Positions 12,722 to 23,439 of a stretch of DNA of 64,000 nucleotides are shown one piece after another. How positions within the stretch are numbered: the first letter of the stretch is position 1; each line of letters begins with the position of its first letter. The stretch is from Ceratotherium simum simum (taxonomy: Eukaryota > Chordata > Mammalia > Perissodactyla > Rhinocerotidae), in the NCBI RefSeq assembly GCF_000283155.1, contig NW_004454163.1, positions 21,760,387 to 21,824,386 on the forward strand, read 5' to 3'. The position numbers and the translations under genes were made by a program. Below the pieces are notes generated by a model. That model saw nothing but the letters and a program-made list of their open reading frames with translations. It was not told the origin of the DNA and made no database searches.

Positions 12722-12815
12722 GGCTTAACTTCTCTGCTTCTAGGTTACATCATCTGTGAGATGTGGACTGCACTCCCTCCCATTCTGGGGGATGTTGTGT
12801 GGATTAATTGATGTT
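12722..12815 (+). repeat. MIR SINE fragment
   Basis: The blocks GGCTTAACTTCTCTGCTTCTAGG, CATCTGTGAGATGTGGA and TGTGTGGATTAATTGATG follow the MIR 3' half in sense order. It is strongly diverged. Confidence 0.55.
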
Positions 12816-14061
12816 TGCCGTACACATTGAAGCTCAGGGCTGCAAGATGCTTTATAAATTCAAAATACCACTATGTTAATAGCAGGCTCAGTTATGAAAA
12901 AGCTGCTAAACCCAGCCCTTCCCCTCTCTTGAGCTCAGTGACCTTTCTATCTATCCCACTAATTCCATGGCGTCTCCCAGAGGAGTATTCTGTGCCTCTC
13001 CAACCTGGATTCGCTTCTAACTTAATAAATGCAGCAAACCTGGAAAGCATGTACAGAAAAAAGAAGGGATTTATTTATTTAAGTAATGCTTGTTCACCTG
13101 GAACGTTATAGCAGCTGGATTCCTGCTGAATCAAGAATCTATTTGTTCCAGCAGATCACCCAGTATTGTTTATCAATTTCATTCCCACTAACAGAATTAC
13201 GCGCCCAAACCATTTCTAATCAGTTTTCTTGCCTTCATTTTGGAAGCTTCAATTGAAGGAATACATTTAGCATGATCATAGCCCATTACGTATCAGAGGA
13301 ATGGTGGCTTCTCTTTTTTCTATGTCAGAGCCAAGCTTTCGAAGAAAGCATCTCCTACCCAAGATGCCAACCAATGTGCAAATACCATCTATTCCATATG
13401 AATCTTTGGGAATGGCAAGTTTTAAATCAGGTGCTTTGCAGTTTCCTGGACATTATAGTCGTGTAAATGTTTTGTTTTGTTTTTAAGATGCCTTTGTTAT
13501 GAACTATTTTAGCCTAGTGATCAAACTTAGGTCTAGGATATAAAGTCAATTATTGTTTAAAAAGTTGTCTTTATCTCAAATGAAGCCATTTATCTTTACA
13601 TTATTTTTTTCTAATAATGAATATAGGTTCAACGGGACTCGATCTATGTCTTTTGACTTGTTCCTCATAGGGCCAACTAGTCAATGATTTACATGGTCGT
13701 AACTGGGCTTGGTGAGCAGTGGGGCTCTCTAAACCAGAGATCGACAGTCAGGAGTTTATTTAGACCTAAAGGAAAAGACAAATTGTAGCTGTGTCTCCAG
13801 TACTGATTGCTATTCTATGAAGAAGCATGCAAGGGTTTGAGTAAAACAGTGGCTCAAAGCCATGAAAATACCTCCATGGAAGAGAGATAGTAGCTTAATG
13901 ACAATTGGTGAAAATGCAGATGGAGTCCAAATCTAGGGGTGAGGCCAGCACTCAGTAGAGATGCTGGTCTGGAGATAGAGGATACCCAGAAGTGCTATCT
14001 GATCCCGTATGACCACAGCTACCATCTTTCTACTCTACTACATATACATGCAAATCACCAT
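12816..14061. other. anonymous sequence without a supported gene
   Basis: Two overlapping plus-strand frames (64 codons at 13272-13466 and 61 codons at 13301-13486) and a 98-codon frame beginning at 12815 have no recognisable product. I see no repeat that I can name. Confidence 0.5.
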
Positions 14062-14190
14062 GGTAAGTACTATTACCTCATTTCCCTGATGACAAAATGA
14101 AGCACAGAGAAGCTGTGTGGCAATCTCAAGATTACAAAGCTAGCAAGTGGAGGGGATAAGAGTCAAATCCAAATGGTCCAGATCTAGACA
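14062..14190 (-). repeat. MIR SINE fragment
   Basis: This is antisense MIR: TACTATTACCTCATTTCCCTGATGACAAAATGAAGCACAGAGAAG, then ATTACAAAGCTAGCAAGTGGAGG and GAGTCAAATCC. It lies almost back to back with a plus-strand MIR that starts 20 bp downstream. Confidence 0.8.
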
Positions 14191-14207
14191 TAAGCACTTA
14201 AAGAAGC

Positions 14208-14432
14208 ATAAAGTATAGTGATTGAGAACATGTGTTGTGGAATCATAGTTGTGTGGTCTGTATGACCGCGGGTAACATATTTGGCCTCTCTCTGCCTCAG
14301 TTTCCTCATATATACAAAGGAGATGATAATAGCACCCACCTCCTAAGGTTATTAAGAGAATTAAATGAGATAATACATATAAAGCCTAACAAGAGTTCTC
14401 TATACATAGTAAGTAATAAATATTAGTTATTG
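14208..14432 (+). repeat. MIR SINE, near full length
   Basis: The whole MIR order is present: AAGTATAGTGATTGAGAAC head, TGTGTGGTCTGTATGACCG, CCTCAGTTTCCTCATATATAC, GATGATAATAGCACCCACCTCC, GAGAATTAAATGAGATAATAC and ATAGTAAGTAATAAATATTAG. This is one of the better preserved MIR copies in the window. Confidence 0.9.
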
Positions 14433-14826
14433 TTAAATTACAGAGGAACCAAAAATACAGAGTAATCAAATACTAATGGACCAGAATAATTAAATAGGAG
14501 TATAATCCTTGAGGTATATAGAACAGGAAAAGTGTGAGGAAATGCCAGAAGCTGTACTTTGTTGTTATTGTTGTTTATTTTACACACAGAAAACCTACAT
14601 GTCGGAGTTCCTCCGACTGGAGGTGGTGTTGGGATTTTGATAGTTTTATGGATTTTTCAATGGCAGAGTTTACACATGTATTTATTTTTCCTCCTAATAC
14701 CATATTTAAATGAAATTAAATTTAAAAATTAGCCTAAATCCATAACAGTAATGAGAATAGGAGGGTGGCCATGAGTGGATTAGAGATTTCATACATTTTC
14801 TGGAAAATTAAAAATAAATGAAGCAG

Positions 14827-15083
14827 AGGCCGGCCAGTTGGCGCAAGCGGCTAAGTGCGCGCGCTCTGCTGCAGTGGCCCAGAGTTCACCGGTTCGGATC
14901 CCAGGCGCGCACAGACGCACCGCTTGTCGAGCCATGCTGTGGCGGCATCCCATAAAAAGTAGAGGAAGATGGGCATGGATGTTAGCCCAGGGCCAGTCTT
15001 CCTCAGCAAAAAGAGGAGGATTGGCAGATGTTAGCTCAGGGCCAATCTTCCTCACAAAAAGTAAATACATAAATAAATAAAAT
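14827..15083 (+). mobile_element. ERE SINE, well preserved, with perfect 15-bp target duplication
   Basis: This is a sense-strand ERE. The polymerase III A box TGGCGCAAGCGG is at 14839-14850 and an intact B box GGTTCGGATCC is at 14891-14901. The body continues through GAGCCATGCTGTGGCGGCATCC and the two AGGAAGAT/AGGATTGGC tail blocks to an A/T-rich (AAAT)n tail. The duplication AAATAAATGAAGCAG is perfect at 14812-14826 and 15084-15098. Many CpG sites are retained, which points to a fairly recent insertion. The frames predicted across it (93 codons minus, 80 plus) are by-products of the SINE. Confidence 0.97.
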
Positions 15084-15138
15084 AAATAAATGAAGCAGTG
15101 ATAATGGAAGAAGTAGAGTGATTGGAGCCATAATAAAA

Positions 15139-15463
15139 GCTGTACTGTCCAAAATGGTAGCCACTAGCTGTATATAGCTATGGAACCCTGAAATATGGCT
15201 GGTCAATATGAATTGACATGTGGCATAAGTGTAAAATACACACTGGATTTTGAAGACAGTGTGAAAAAGAGAATGTAAAATATCTCAATAATTTTTTATA
15301 CTGATTACATGTTGAAATGATAATATTTTTGATATTTTAGGTAAATAAAATGTTCTTAAAATTAATTTCACCTTTTTAAACTTTTTAATGTGGCTTCTAG
15401 AAAATTTTAAATTACACAAAAGGCTCTCATTTGTAACTTGCAGTGTATTTTATTGGATAATTT
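15139..15463. mobile_element. hAT-Charlie MITE (MER1/MER3-like)
   Basis: A near complete copy of a common Charlie-derived element. It begins GCTGTACTGTCCAAAATGGTAGCC and ends TTTTATTGGATAAT, a degraded inverted repeat. Internal phrases include GTGTAAAATACACACTGGATTTT, ATTACATGTTGAAATGATAAT and AATTAATTTCACC. It lies about 50 bp downstream of the ERE. The subfamily name is from memory. Confidence 0.8.
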
Positions 15464-16147
15464 TGTTGCCCAATAAAATTCTTGTCTAGGTGTGCAGAAG
15501 GGCTATTAAGACCCCCAAAGAAATTCTTGTGTTCGCGATACATAATGTGAAGAAGGTCAAAGATGAGAAGGAGTTCATAACTGGGGGATGAATTTGAGGT
15601 CTATATAAGGAAAAGCTGGCTGTTTCCCTCCATTCCCCATCCCATCTCCCTTGTAAACAGATCAGCCAGAGCTAGGTATGGATCTTAGGGTCGATGGTGA
15701 GGCAGACACTTGTATTCTAAAAAAGTGTCAGAGTGCACTAGAGGAACTGGTATGGGAAACAAGGCTACGGATAAAGCACGTCCCCATCCTAGCATTTAGA
15801 GTTTTCCCAATATAATTGCTACTTGACAGCCCATTCACCCCAAATCAAAGTCTGCCAGTTGACTGACCCTGCTGATGCACAGAGATCTTCATCAGCTTTC
15901 CTAAGGAATAAATGTTTAAAATATAATTGAACAATCAGGGGTCACCAGATATTTGAGAAAAATTTGCATAAATGAAAGAGGAAGACCGAGATAGAGCAAG
16001 GGAACACTATAGGGAGCAGAACATTGGAGATCAAAAGAAGAGAAATTAAAACAAATAAAGCAATCCTAATTACTGTAGTATTCTCAGAGAGATTTAAGAA
16101 GACATTACAGCTATAAAACAGGAAGTAGCTTTTTTAAAATGAACAAT
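15464..16147. other. anonymous sequence
   Basis: No gene was recognised. Part of it may be the diverged upstream portion of the L1M copy whose 3' end is at 16148-16290. Confidence 0.4.
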
Positions 16148-16290
16148 TAGATCTGCTATAGTTACCTAAGATGTAACCATTGGAGGAACTAGGTGAAGGG
16201 TACACAGGACTTCTCTGTCCTGTCTTTGCCGCTTCTGTAGTGTTAATCTGTAACGATTTCAAAATAAACAGTTAAAAAAAAAAAAAACAA
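16148..16290 (+). mobile_element. L1M 3' end
   Basis: A plus-strand L1 terminus: ATGTAACCATTGGAGGAACTAGGTGAAGGGTACACAGG, CTCTGTCCTGTC, then AATCTGTAACGATTTCAAAATAAACAGTT followed by a poly-A run. This is the classic end of an old L1M (MA/MB-like) element. The upstream extent is uncertain. Confidence 0.8.
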
Positions 16291-16443
16291 AAGAAAATCA
16301 ATTTGAAACAAGAAATGCCTCCCCAAAATTGGAAAGGATATTTCAACGTAAAAATAATCATAAAAAGTTTTGAATATAGAGTTGAAAAAAACCTTTCAGA
16401 TTATAAAATTGAAAGAAAAAGAGGGAACATGAAATGGGTCATG

Positions 16444-17064
16444 TTGTAGGTAGGTAGTAAGTCAGACGCGAGCAGGGAAAGTGATAAAAGCTGACAAGTC
16501 AACATAAAAGAAGCCTCCTTAGAGGGCCACCTAACACCTAACACCCACAACGTCCTGTTTTGCAGCAGCCAGACAGGTAGCTAGTTATGAACGAGAAAAC
16601 CCCACAAATCCTGACACCTATCCTAGTCGTGAGGAACTGAAAAATCCCTGGCAGCAGAGCAGGTGCACAAAGAGCCCCCACACGACTTGCCCTCATTATA
16701 CTAAAATCATAATAAATTTACATTGCGGTTTTGACCCCCCTTGTGGGGGATGGATGCCATGACAGTTCCCATAGGGACCATCTAAGGGAAAAAACTCCCC
16801 CTCCCGACATGAGGGAGGAGGCAACAAGCCAATTGGATAGACCCCTGTCAATCCCCTCCTATACCCCTCCACCACCTATATAACCTAAAATTTACTCAAG
16901 CCCCAGTGCAGTGGCTCACCTTGAGCCTGCCTGCTCCCTCTCTGCGTGTACTTTCACCTTGCTAATAAACTTCTGCTTAAAACGTTCTTGCTTGTGTTCA
17001 CTCGCAAATTCCTTTGCATCGCCGGACAAGAACCTGGAAAATCCAGCCAGCCCGCCAGGTAACA
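16444..17064 (+). mobile_element. solo LTR of a class I endogenous retrovirus
   Basis: The region has the layout of a gammaretrovirus-like LTR on the plus strand. A TATA-like CTATATAACC sits at about 16876-16885 and AATAAA (in GCTAATAAACTTC) at about 16963-16968. A short U5 follows, rich in TTGTGTTCACTCGC. The span of about 620 bp is usual for such LTRs. A 4-bp CATG occurs at both proposed ends (16440-16443 and 17065-17068), a possible target duplication, although the termini do not form a clean TG...CA pair. No gag, pol or env sequence lies next to it. The frame at 16911-17114 is not a gene. Confidence 0.7.
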
Positions 17065-18327
17065 CATGGAGGAAGAGAATAATATTTTGTCAGATGTTAA
17101 AATTGTTTATTTAGTCGTAATAAGGTATTTATTGGCATTATTTATTGGTTTTCAAATTTTGGAGTTAACCTACAAACAAATCATAAATCAGGAAGTAAAA
17201 TTTTTCACCACAAAGGGATAAAGTCACAATGGCCATAATTATGATTTTGCCTTCTCTCCTCTTTCACACAACTGCGGCAATACGGAGTTTTACGAGCATC
17301 CCAGCTCTTGTTTGGTTCTCTCATATTCTCTGTCTCTCTCTCTCCCTATCTCTCTCTAGCTTTCTCAATCTCTCTTCCTCCATCCTTTTCTCTCTATATC
17401 CATCCTCAGATCTTCCTTTCATCCTGGAGGCAGTGAGGTCTGAAGTTGTGTCCCCTCTGAGAACACCTAGGATTGTTAGCCTTGACTAGCTCTGTCCTGA
17501 GATGTGGGAAGGTTATGAGGGGCAGCATGGCAGATGGAATGGCTGTATTTATTCTGTCTGGTTTTCTGGTTTACTTCTTTTCTTTTGACTGTGTTATATA
17601 TATTTGCATCAAACCATGCAGGTCAAACTTGGGTAAAGAAATTGTCCAAGAGTTCCAGACCAACTCACGACAGCTCTGCACTGATATTTGGGGCCCAAGC
17701 TAATAATCAAGACTTGCTTTACCTTTCCATATCCTTGGTTCCTGCAGATTTGGTTTCCTTGTCTAAAGGAAGAATGGTTGGATCATGGTTAAATATAAAT
17801 ATTTCTTATTCTCTGACCCGATAAAATAATACAATCCCTTGATAATACTCCAACTGCCCTCAGCCTGCTCTTGTCCCTATTCCTCGGCTAACCAATGTCT
17901 ATAACTCCTGATTTACTGCTTCTAGACCTACTGTTGTTCATTACCCTGCCTGCGAGGAACTCTATAAAACCCCATTTGATTGGAAAGAGATGTTTGTGCC
18001 TTATTACTCATTTTTATTCTGTTGGGTAAGAAATGGAGGTGAGCTCTAGAGATGAAATAATGTAATTGGTGACATAAATGCAATTTGCAAGTTCTTTTAT
18101 TAATATTGTCAAAAGAATCCTCCTGTCTGTCAGAATCAGAGTAAGGATTCTCACAGATACCACCTTCCTGAGAAACGTAGCTGTCCTCTCAGTTTCTAAT
18201 TCTAACCTGATGGCTTTAAAAAGCCCAAGTCTAAACCCCCATAGAGTGATACCTCCCACTTCCAGTGTCTTTAGGAAATGCATATTCCCCTCCACTTCAT
18301 GGAATGTGGGTAATTGTGTGTTCTAAT
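17065..18327. other. anonymous sequence with a possible further LTR-like segment
   Basis: Apart from the pyrimidine tract at 17325-17400 I see no gene. The segment at about 17820-18010 carries CCAATGTCTATAAC and CTCTATAAAACCCC in an order that recalls an LTR promoter, but no boundaries could be set. Confidence 0.35.
17325..17400. repeat. CT-rich low-complexity tract
   Basis: Interrupted CTCTCT runs, purine-poor on the plus strand. It gives a spurious serine/leucine-rich open frame at 17229-17489. Confidence 0.85.
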
Positions 18328-18430
18328 TGCCACATTTTACAGATGAGGAAGCTGAGGTGTAAAGAGGGTACCTGCTTTGCATAGGTTTCTAAGGACAGAA
18401 ATGTAACTAGAATCCCAACCAGCTATCTCT
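18328..18430 (-). repeat. MIR SINE fragment
   Basis: Antisense MIR: CACATTTTACAGATGAGGAAGCTGAGG, followed by a decayed GCCCAAGGTCACAC region and AACTAGAATCCCAACC. Confidence 0.75.
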
Positions 18431-18714
18431 ACACTTTACAACATATATATATTTTTTCAAAATGGCAATATTTGTTAAAAAAAAAAAATTCAGCAGTTCC
18501 TCAAAAATCAGAAAAGAGACTACTTGTAATTCTAAAAACTGGATCAGAAAAACTCTAATCTTGTCTTCCTTTATTTCACTTGATTAACTTGCCCAACTTT
18601 CTTTGCAATGGAAAGGGCTTCTTCATTGGCTTCTCTTCTCTCTGTGGTGCAAGGGACCTATCTAGAACTTACGTTGTTTTCTCAAACCTTCTTTGAAACA
18701 TGAAAATTTCCAGT

Positions 18715-18830
18715 GAACACCCTAAAAAATTCTGATTCAGGAGGTTGAGCCCAAGATTTTGTTAACCTCATATTGCCAGATGATTCTGATACAAGAGTCT
18801 GTAGAGTATACTTTGAGCAACTTTCCCTAG
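18715..18830. mobile_element. hAT-Charlie MITE (MER20-like, partial)
   Basis: The phrases AAATTCTGATTCAGGAGGTTGAG, AAGATTTTGTTAACC and GATGATTCTGATACAAGAGTC followed by ACTTTGAGCAAC match the right half of a MER20-like element. The left terminus is missing. Confidence 0.7.
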
Positions 18831-19349
18831 TCTGTAAACTCTATCAAGTTCTAAATCTACTAAATCTTATTCACGTAAGTACACAGTGACAACCACAATA
18901 TTTTTACAAGTGAAAATCAGTCTTGTGGTCAGATAGGTGATTTGACAATGGGAGCAGAATATTTTTTATCTGGGATATATATTGACACACACATAATAGG
19001 CTCTCAATCAAAATTTATTGATAAAAGATTAGCGCTAGGCTTTATCAACCAAATAGAGAACAGCTTCTTTGTCCAGGCCACTGTCCGGGGGGAATGAAGT
19101 CCTGTTTATTGTAGCCTTTGAAATATTGCCCCACAATGACTCTGGAACTCCTTTCATTGGTTTCTTTCCATCTATCAGGCAGGTAATCAGTTCTGAAGGT
19201 TTGTCACTATATTGACAGTTCGATTTTTCTAATCCCTGGGAGATACAGAGTGGGAGATAGAATATTTCACCTGTTTTTCTCATCACATATTTAAGACAAA
19301 GGTATCATTCAGAGCCCCACAGAGTATGCAAAGGGAGACACAATGGAGC
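18831..19349. other. anonymous sequence
   Basis: No gene or repeat was recognised. An 83-codon minus-strand frame at 19035-19286 has no recognisable product. Confidence 0.45.
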
Positions 19350-19515
19350 CAAAAAGATTAGGGTATGAATTTCACTCCTGTCACTTAGTGTGATCTTGGG
19401 AACCTCAGTTTCCTCTGTTACATTAAATTAACTTCATTTATCTTTTGGAATTGGTGTGAGATGTAAGGAGATAAGATGTTTTCTGATGACGCTCAATGAT
19501 ATTTGCTCATCAAAT
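19350..19515 (+). repeat. MIR SINE fragment
   Basis: MIR in sense order, diverged: CACTCCTGTCACTTAGTGTGATCTTGGGAACCTCAGTTTCCTC, then a decayed 3' part with GACGCTCAATGATATTTG. Confidence 0.7.
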
Positions 19516-19689
19516 ATTAATTTTATTCTCTTCTCTTCCTTCTATCTTCTCTACCATGTTGCTAAGTGTCCTCATCAACTGTGAATCATACTGACCTTGT
19601 AAGACAGATCAGACTTACCTGAGTCTAGAGCATTTCTTCAATCACTGATTCATCATTCACCTGTATAGTATTTGTTCTCATGGCAAATG

Positions 19690-20470
19690 GGGTAGTGTGG
19701 TAGAAACTTCTAGTGGAACAATGGATATGGGCAGAAGTGAATATATTTTTGAGGCAGAGCTAATAGGAATAGCTGTTTGAATTTGATATACTGACTTAGA
19801 GAAGGAGAACCAAGGATTACATGCATAGTTTTGGACTGAGCTACTAAGTGGATATTGGAGCCACTTAGTAAGACAGGAAAAAGAAGGAACAAGAGTATTG
19901 GGAGGAAACAAAACAGAACCAAGTGTTATATCTTAGACATGCCAATTTTGAGATACCTATTATACAACCAAGTAAAGATTCCATATACTGGTTGGATATA
20001 TGCATCTTAAGTTCAAGAGGAGAGATCAGGGCTAGACATACAGATTTGTCAATAGTAGACATATAGACTATATACAAAGCCATGGGACTGAATAAGATCG
20101 TACTGGAGAGAACACTATTATAGAAAAAGAAAGCCTACTACCAAACCCTGGTTATTCCGACATTTGGCAGTGGAATAATGGAAAAAGAAACAGCATAGAT
20201 GACTGATAAGGCAGGCCAGAGAGGTAGGAAGAAAACAAGGAGGGTAGCAGTAAGTCACAAGAATAAAGTGTTTCAAGAAGGGAAGAATGATCAAATGTGT
20301 TGAGAGGATGTTGCATGAAGTAGCACAGAAGACAAGGATAACTGACAAAAGCAGTTTCAGTTGAATGGTGGAAACAAAAGACAATTTGGTATAGGTTGAG
20401 GAGAGAATGAGTGTGTCATTTCTTCGGTTAGAGGATCTTTTGTATATGATGAGACGTCTCAACATAAACA
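19690..20470 (-). repeat. ancient mammal-wide repeat, probably L2-associated
   Basis: The purine-rich strand carries phrases of a very old and abundant mammalian repeat: GCAGAGCTAATAGGA, GACATGCCAATTTTGAGATACC, TGGTTGGATATATGCATCTTAAG, GCCATGGGACTGAATAAGATC and CAGAGAGGTAGGAAGAAAACAAGG. In better copies this chain continues into sequence that looks like antisense L2. I cannot name the consensus with certainty. The 118-codon frame at 20118-20474 lies inside it and is not a gene. Confidence 0.6.
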
Positions 20471-20474
20471 CCAA

Positions 20475-21429
20475 TCTGGAATGAAAGGACAGCTATATTC
20501 TAAGTTTAGAAAGCTTTCTCAAACCCTACTTCCTCTAAAGTTAACAGTTGAGTCACAGGTTACAAATGTTTATGCCCTACATTTTTTAAGACTCTATCAA
20601 ATTAGTATAACCAGCTGTTTACCTTCAGCCTGATATCCAAGCAGCGCAATTCCATCTTGATTGTCAGGACATAAAGACTTGGCTAGCATTACTCACGTTC
20701 TGGTCAGAAGGCCTGATCTATGATGGTCCCCCGTTGTTGCTGGGAAACAGCTGATCTCACTATTGCCATTACATAAAGGAATTGAGAAGATGCAACAGGA
20801 AAGCCAATGTTGAATTTCAAGTTAGGAAGAAGAAGAGAGCCCAATTATGTTTGACCTTTCAGATCAGAGTCATATTTACTACATTGCACGAGAAAAGGAG
20901 ATTGAAATTACACAAATCAAGAAGCCTTTAGTGGTCACGAAATTGTCTTCTAATCTCAATGGCTATGTCTGTTTTTACATGTATATGAGTCTGATGCATG
21001 ATTGGATTTTGTTTTATTATTATGAAGCAAAAGATACAAAAAAGATATATTCATCAGGCTGTGGTGGATGGGTTGAATTTTCCTTCTGATGGAAATTAAT
21101 AAATGGTTAAGATGGAATATAGAACTTCTTGCCTCTAATTCAAATGTTTAATCTATTTCATATGGCCAGGACATAAAAGAAACTAATACCTAGTTAGACC
21201 AAGACAAAAAACTCAAACCTTTTGTGTGTTCAGCCTTTCCTTCTTTTTTGGCTTGGTATTTGGGAAAATCTCCTAACTTTAGTATCAATCATTTAGGACT
21301 ACCAGTCTCATTGCCTGAAACATACACTGCATTTGAATGGTGGAAACTTCTGTCTCTATACTTCTTGTCATGTAGTCACCATAGTGTAGACTTTCCTTGT
21401 CTCTCCTTCCTTTGAAGTTTGTTGAAACT
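20475..21429. other. anonymous sequence
   Basis: No gene is recognised. An 80-codon frame at 20847-21089 and shorter ones at 21224-21512 have no recognisable product. Confidence 0.45.
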
Positions 21430-22075
21430 TTATGGTTTTGTACATAATAAATTTTTTTGAATATTCCACATGTGCATGAAAATGATGTATAATCTCTAGT
21501 CATTGGGTACACTATTCGATAGATAGATAGATATTGAATTAATTGTGTTGTTCAAATCTTCTGGATCCTTACTGATTTTATTTATTTATCAATTCTTGAG
21601 AGAGGATTATTAAAATCTCCAATTAAGATATTGGCTTGACAATTTCTCTTAGTACTTATGTCAATTTTTACTGTATACATTTTATGAAGTTTTATTTGTT
21701 CTGTGGAATTTTAAATTTTATATCTTCCTTAGTATGGAATCTCTTATCAATATGTTGTCAGGTCTTGTATTGTCAGTCATTTATTTTGCCTTCAGGACAA
21801 TTGTGATTGATGTTACTATAGCTATACTAAACTTTCTGGGTAATGTTTGCCTGGTACACATACATTTTTAATCTTTTCAAATGTTACCTGTCCTGATTTT
21901 ATTGGTTATGATGACTTTTGTAATCTAACCTCACTGGAGAGATTAAACATTTACTTTGTGCTTATTGGTATGTTTGTATCTACAATGTAAAATATATCTC
22001 CTTTCTATTTGTCTTATTTTCGAATGAATCATTTTTGTTGTTTTTCTCCTTTCTTGTTGTATTAATTAAGGTAAC
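21430..22075 (-). mobile_element. old L1M, antisense ORF2 endonuclease region
   Basis: The antisense strand resembles the start of L1 ORF2. Phrases such as TTCAAATCTTCTGGATCCTTAC and TATTAAAATCTCCAATTA are followed by a decayed remainder of the endonuclease region. It is more diverged than the L1s at 30 and 43 kb. The matching ORF1 region appears at 25650-26290 in the correct order, so the two look like halves of one element split by a later insertion. A short (GATA)n run at about 21520-21533 sits at its left side. Confidence 0.65.
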
Positions 22076-22089
22076 ACTAGATTATGTGA

Positions 22090-22380
22090 TATATAAATCC
22101 CCAAATCTCAGTAGGCTATCATAATAGAAATTTCTCTCTCATGGAAAGCTGGAAAACAGGTGTTCCTTGTTTGTGGACTTTCTTCCAAGTGATTATTTTA
22201 GGACTCTGCTTTCTTACATTTTTGATTCAAAGTTATCAGAGAAGGGAAATAAAGCATGGAAAATTAGGCATGAGAGGTTTTTGTGAATCAGGTCAGGAAG
22301 TAGTCTGTCACTTCCACATCAAATTGACCAGAATTCAGTCACATGGCCACACCTAACTATGAGAGGCTAGAAAATGTAAT
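22090..22380. repeat. unclassified ancient interspersed repeat
   Basis: Phrases such as GCTGGAAAACAGGTGTTCCTTG, AGTCACATGGCCACACCTAACT and GAGAGGCTAGAAAATGTAATCTACC recall a common old mammalian element. It sits between the old L1M segment and the younger L1. The family is not assigned. Confidence 0.45.
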
Positions 22381-22399
22381 CTACCTGTGTGTCCACCAG

Positions 22400-23438
22400 T
22401 TATTAATTTTTGCTTTTGTTTCTTATGCTTTTGGTGTCATATCCAAAAAATCACTGCCAAGACCAATGTCAAGGAGCTTATTGTGAGTGGTGTAAGATAG
22501 GAATCTAGTTTCATTCTGAATGTGGTTATCCAATTTTCCCAGCAGCATTTATTGAAGAGACTCTCTTTTCCCCATTGAGTATTCTTGGTTGCTTTGTCAA
22601 ATGTTAGTTGACTGTATTTGTGAGGGTGTATTTCTGGGCTCTTAATTCTATTCCACTGGTCTACATATCTATTTTTATGTCAGTACCATACTGTTATGAG
22701 TACTATAGCTTTGCAGTGTAGTTGAAATCAGGAAACGTGATGACTCCAGCTTTGTCCTTCTTTCTCTGGATTGCTTTGGCTCTTCAGTATCTTTCGTGGT
22801 TCCACACAAATTTTAGGAATGTTTTTTCTGTATCTTTAAAAAATGCCATTGGAATTTTCATAGGGATTACATTGAATCTATTGGTGGCTTTGGGTAATAC
22901 GGACATTTTAACAGTTCTAATTCTTCCTATCCATGAACAGAGGCTGTCTTTGCCTTTGTTTGTGTCATCTTTAATTTATTTCATGAAAGTCTTGTAATTT
23001 TCGGGGTACATATCTTTTATCTCCCTGGTTAAATTTATTCCTAAGTGTTTTATTCTTCTTGATGCTATTGTGAACAGGATTTTTCTCTTTATTTCTTTTT
23101 CAGATGTTTCATTGTTAGTGTAGAGAAACACAACTGACCTCTGTGTGTTGATTTTATATCTTGCAATTTTACTGCATTTGTTGAATAATTCTAACAATTT
23201 TTTGGTGGATTCTACAGGATTTTCCGTATGCAAGATAATATCATCTGCACCAAAGACATTTTACTTCCTCTTTTCCAATTTGGATGCCTTTTATTTCTTT
23301 TTATTGCCTGATTGTTCTGGCTAGAACTTCTAATACTATGTTGAAGAGAAGTGGTGAGAGTGAACACCTTGTCTTGTTCTTGATCTTAGAGGAAAAGCTT
23401 TCAACCTTTCAACATGGAGTATGATGTTAGCTGACATT
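22400..23438 (-). pseudogene. L1 ORF2 remnant (end of reverse transcriptase and downstream region)
   Basis: The minus strand encodes a broken L1 ORF2 part. The reverse transcriptase catalytic site is visible as Gly-Ala-Asp-Asp at 23240-23254, where most L1s have Phe-Ala-Asp-Asp. An open stretch at 22976-23233 continues with the usual lysine-rich L1 sequence (KINTQRSV, LYTNNE, LGINLTREIK). Frameshifts and stops interrupt it, so no protein is expected. Confidence 0.85.
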
Positions 23439-23439
23439 T

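Noticed and set aside
14891..14901. B box as evidence of a tRNA gene
   Set aside because: It belongs to the tRNA-derived ERE SINE; no cloverleaf or anticodon arm can be folded in the flanking sequence.
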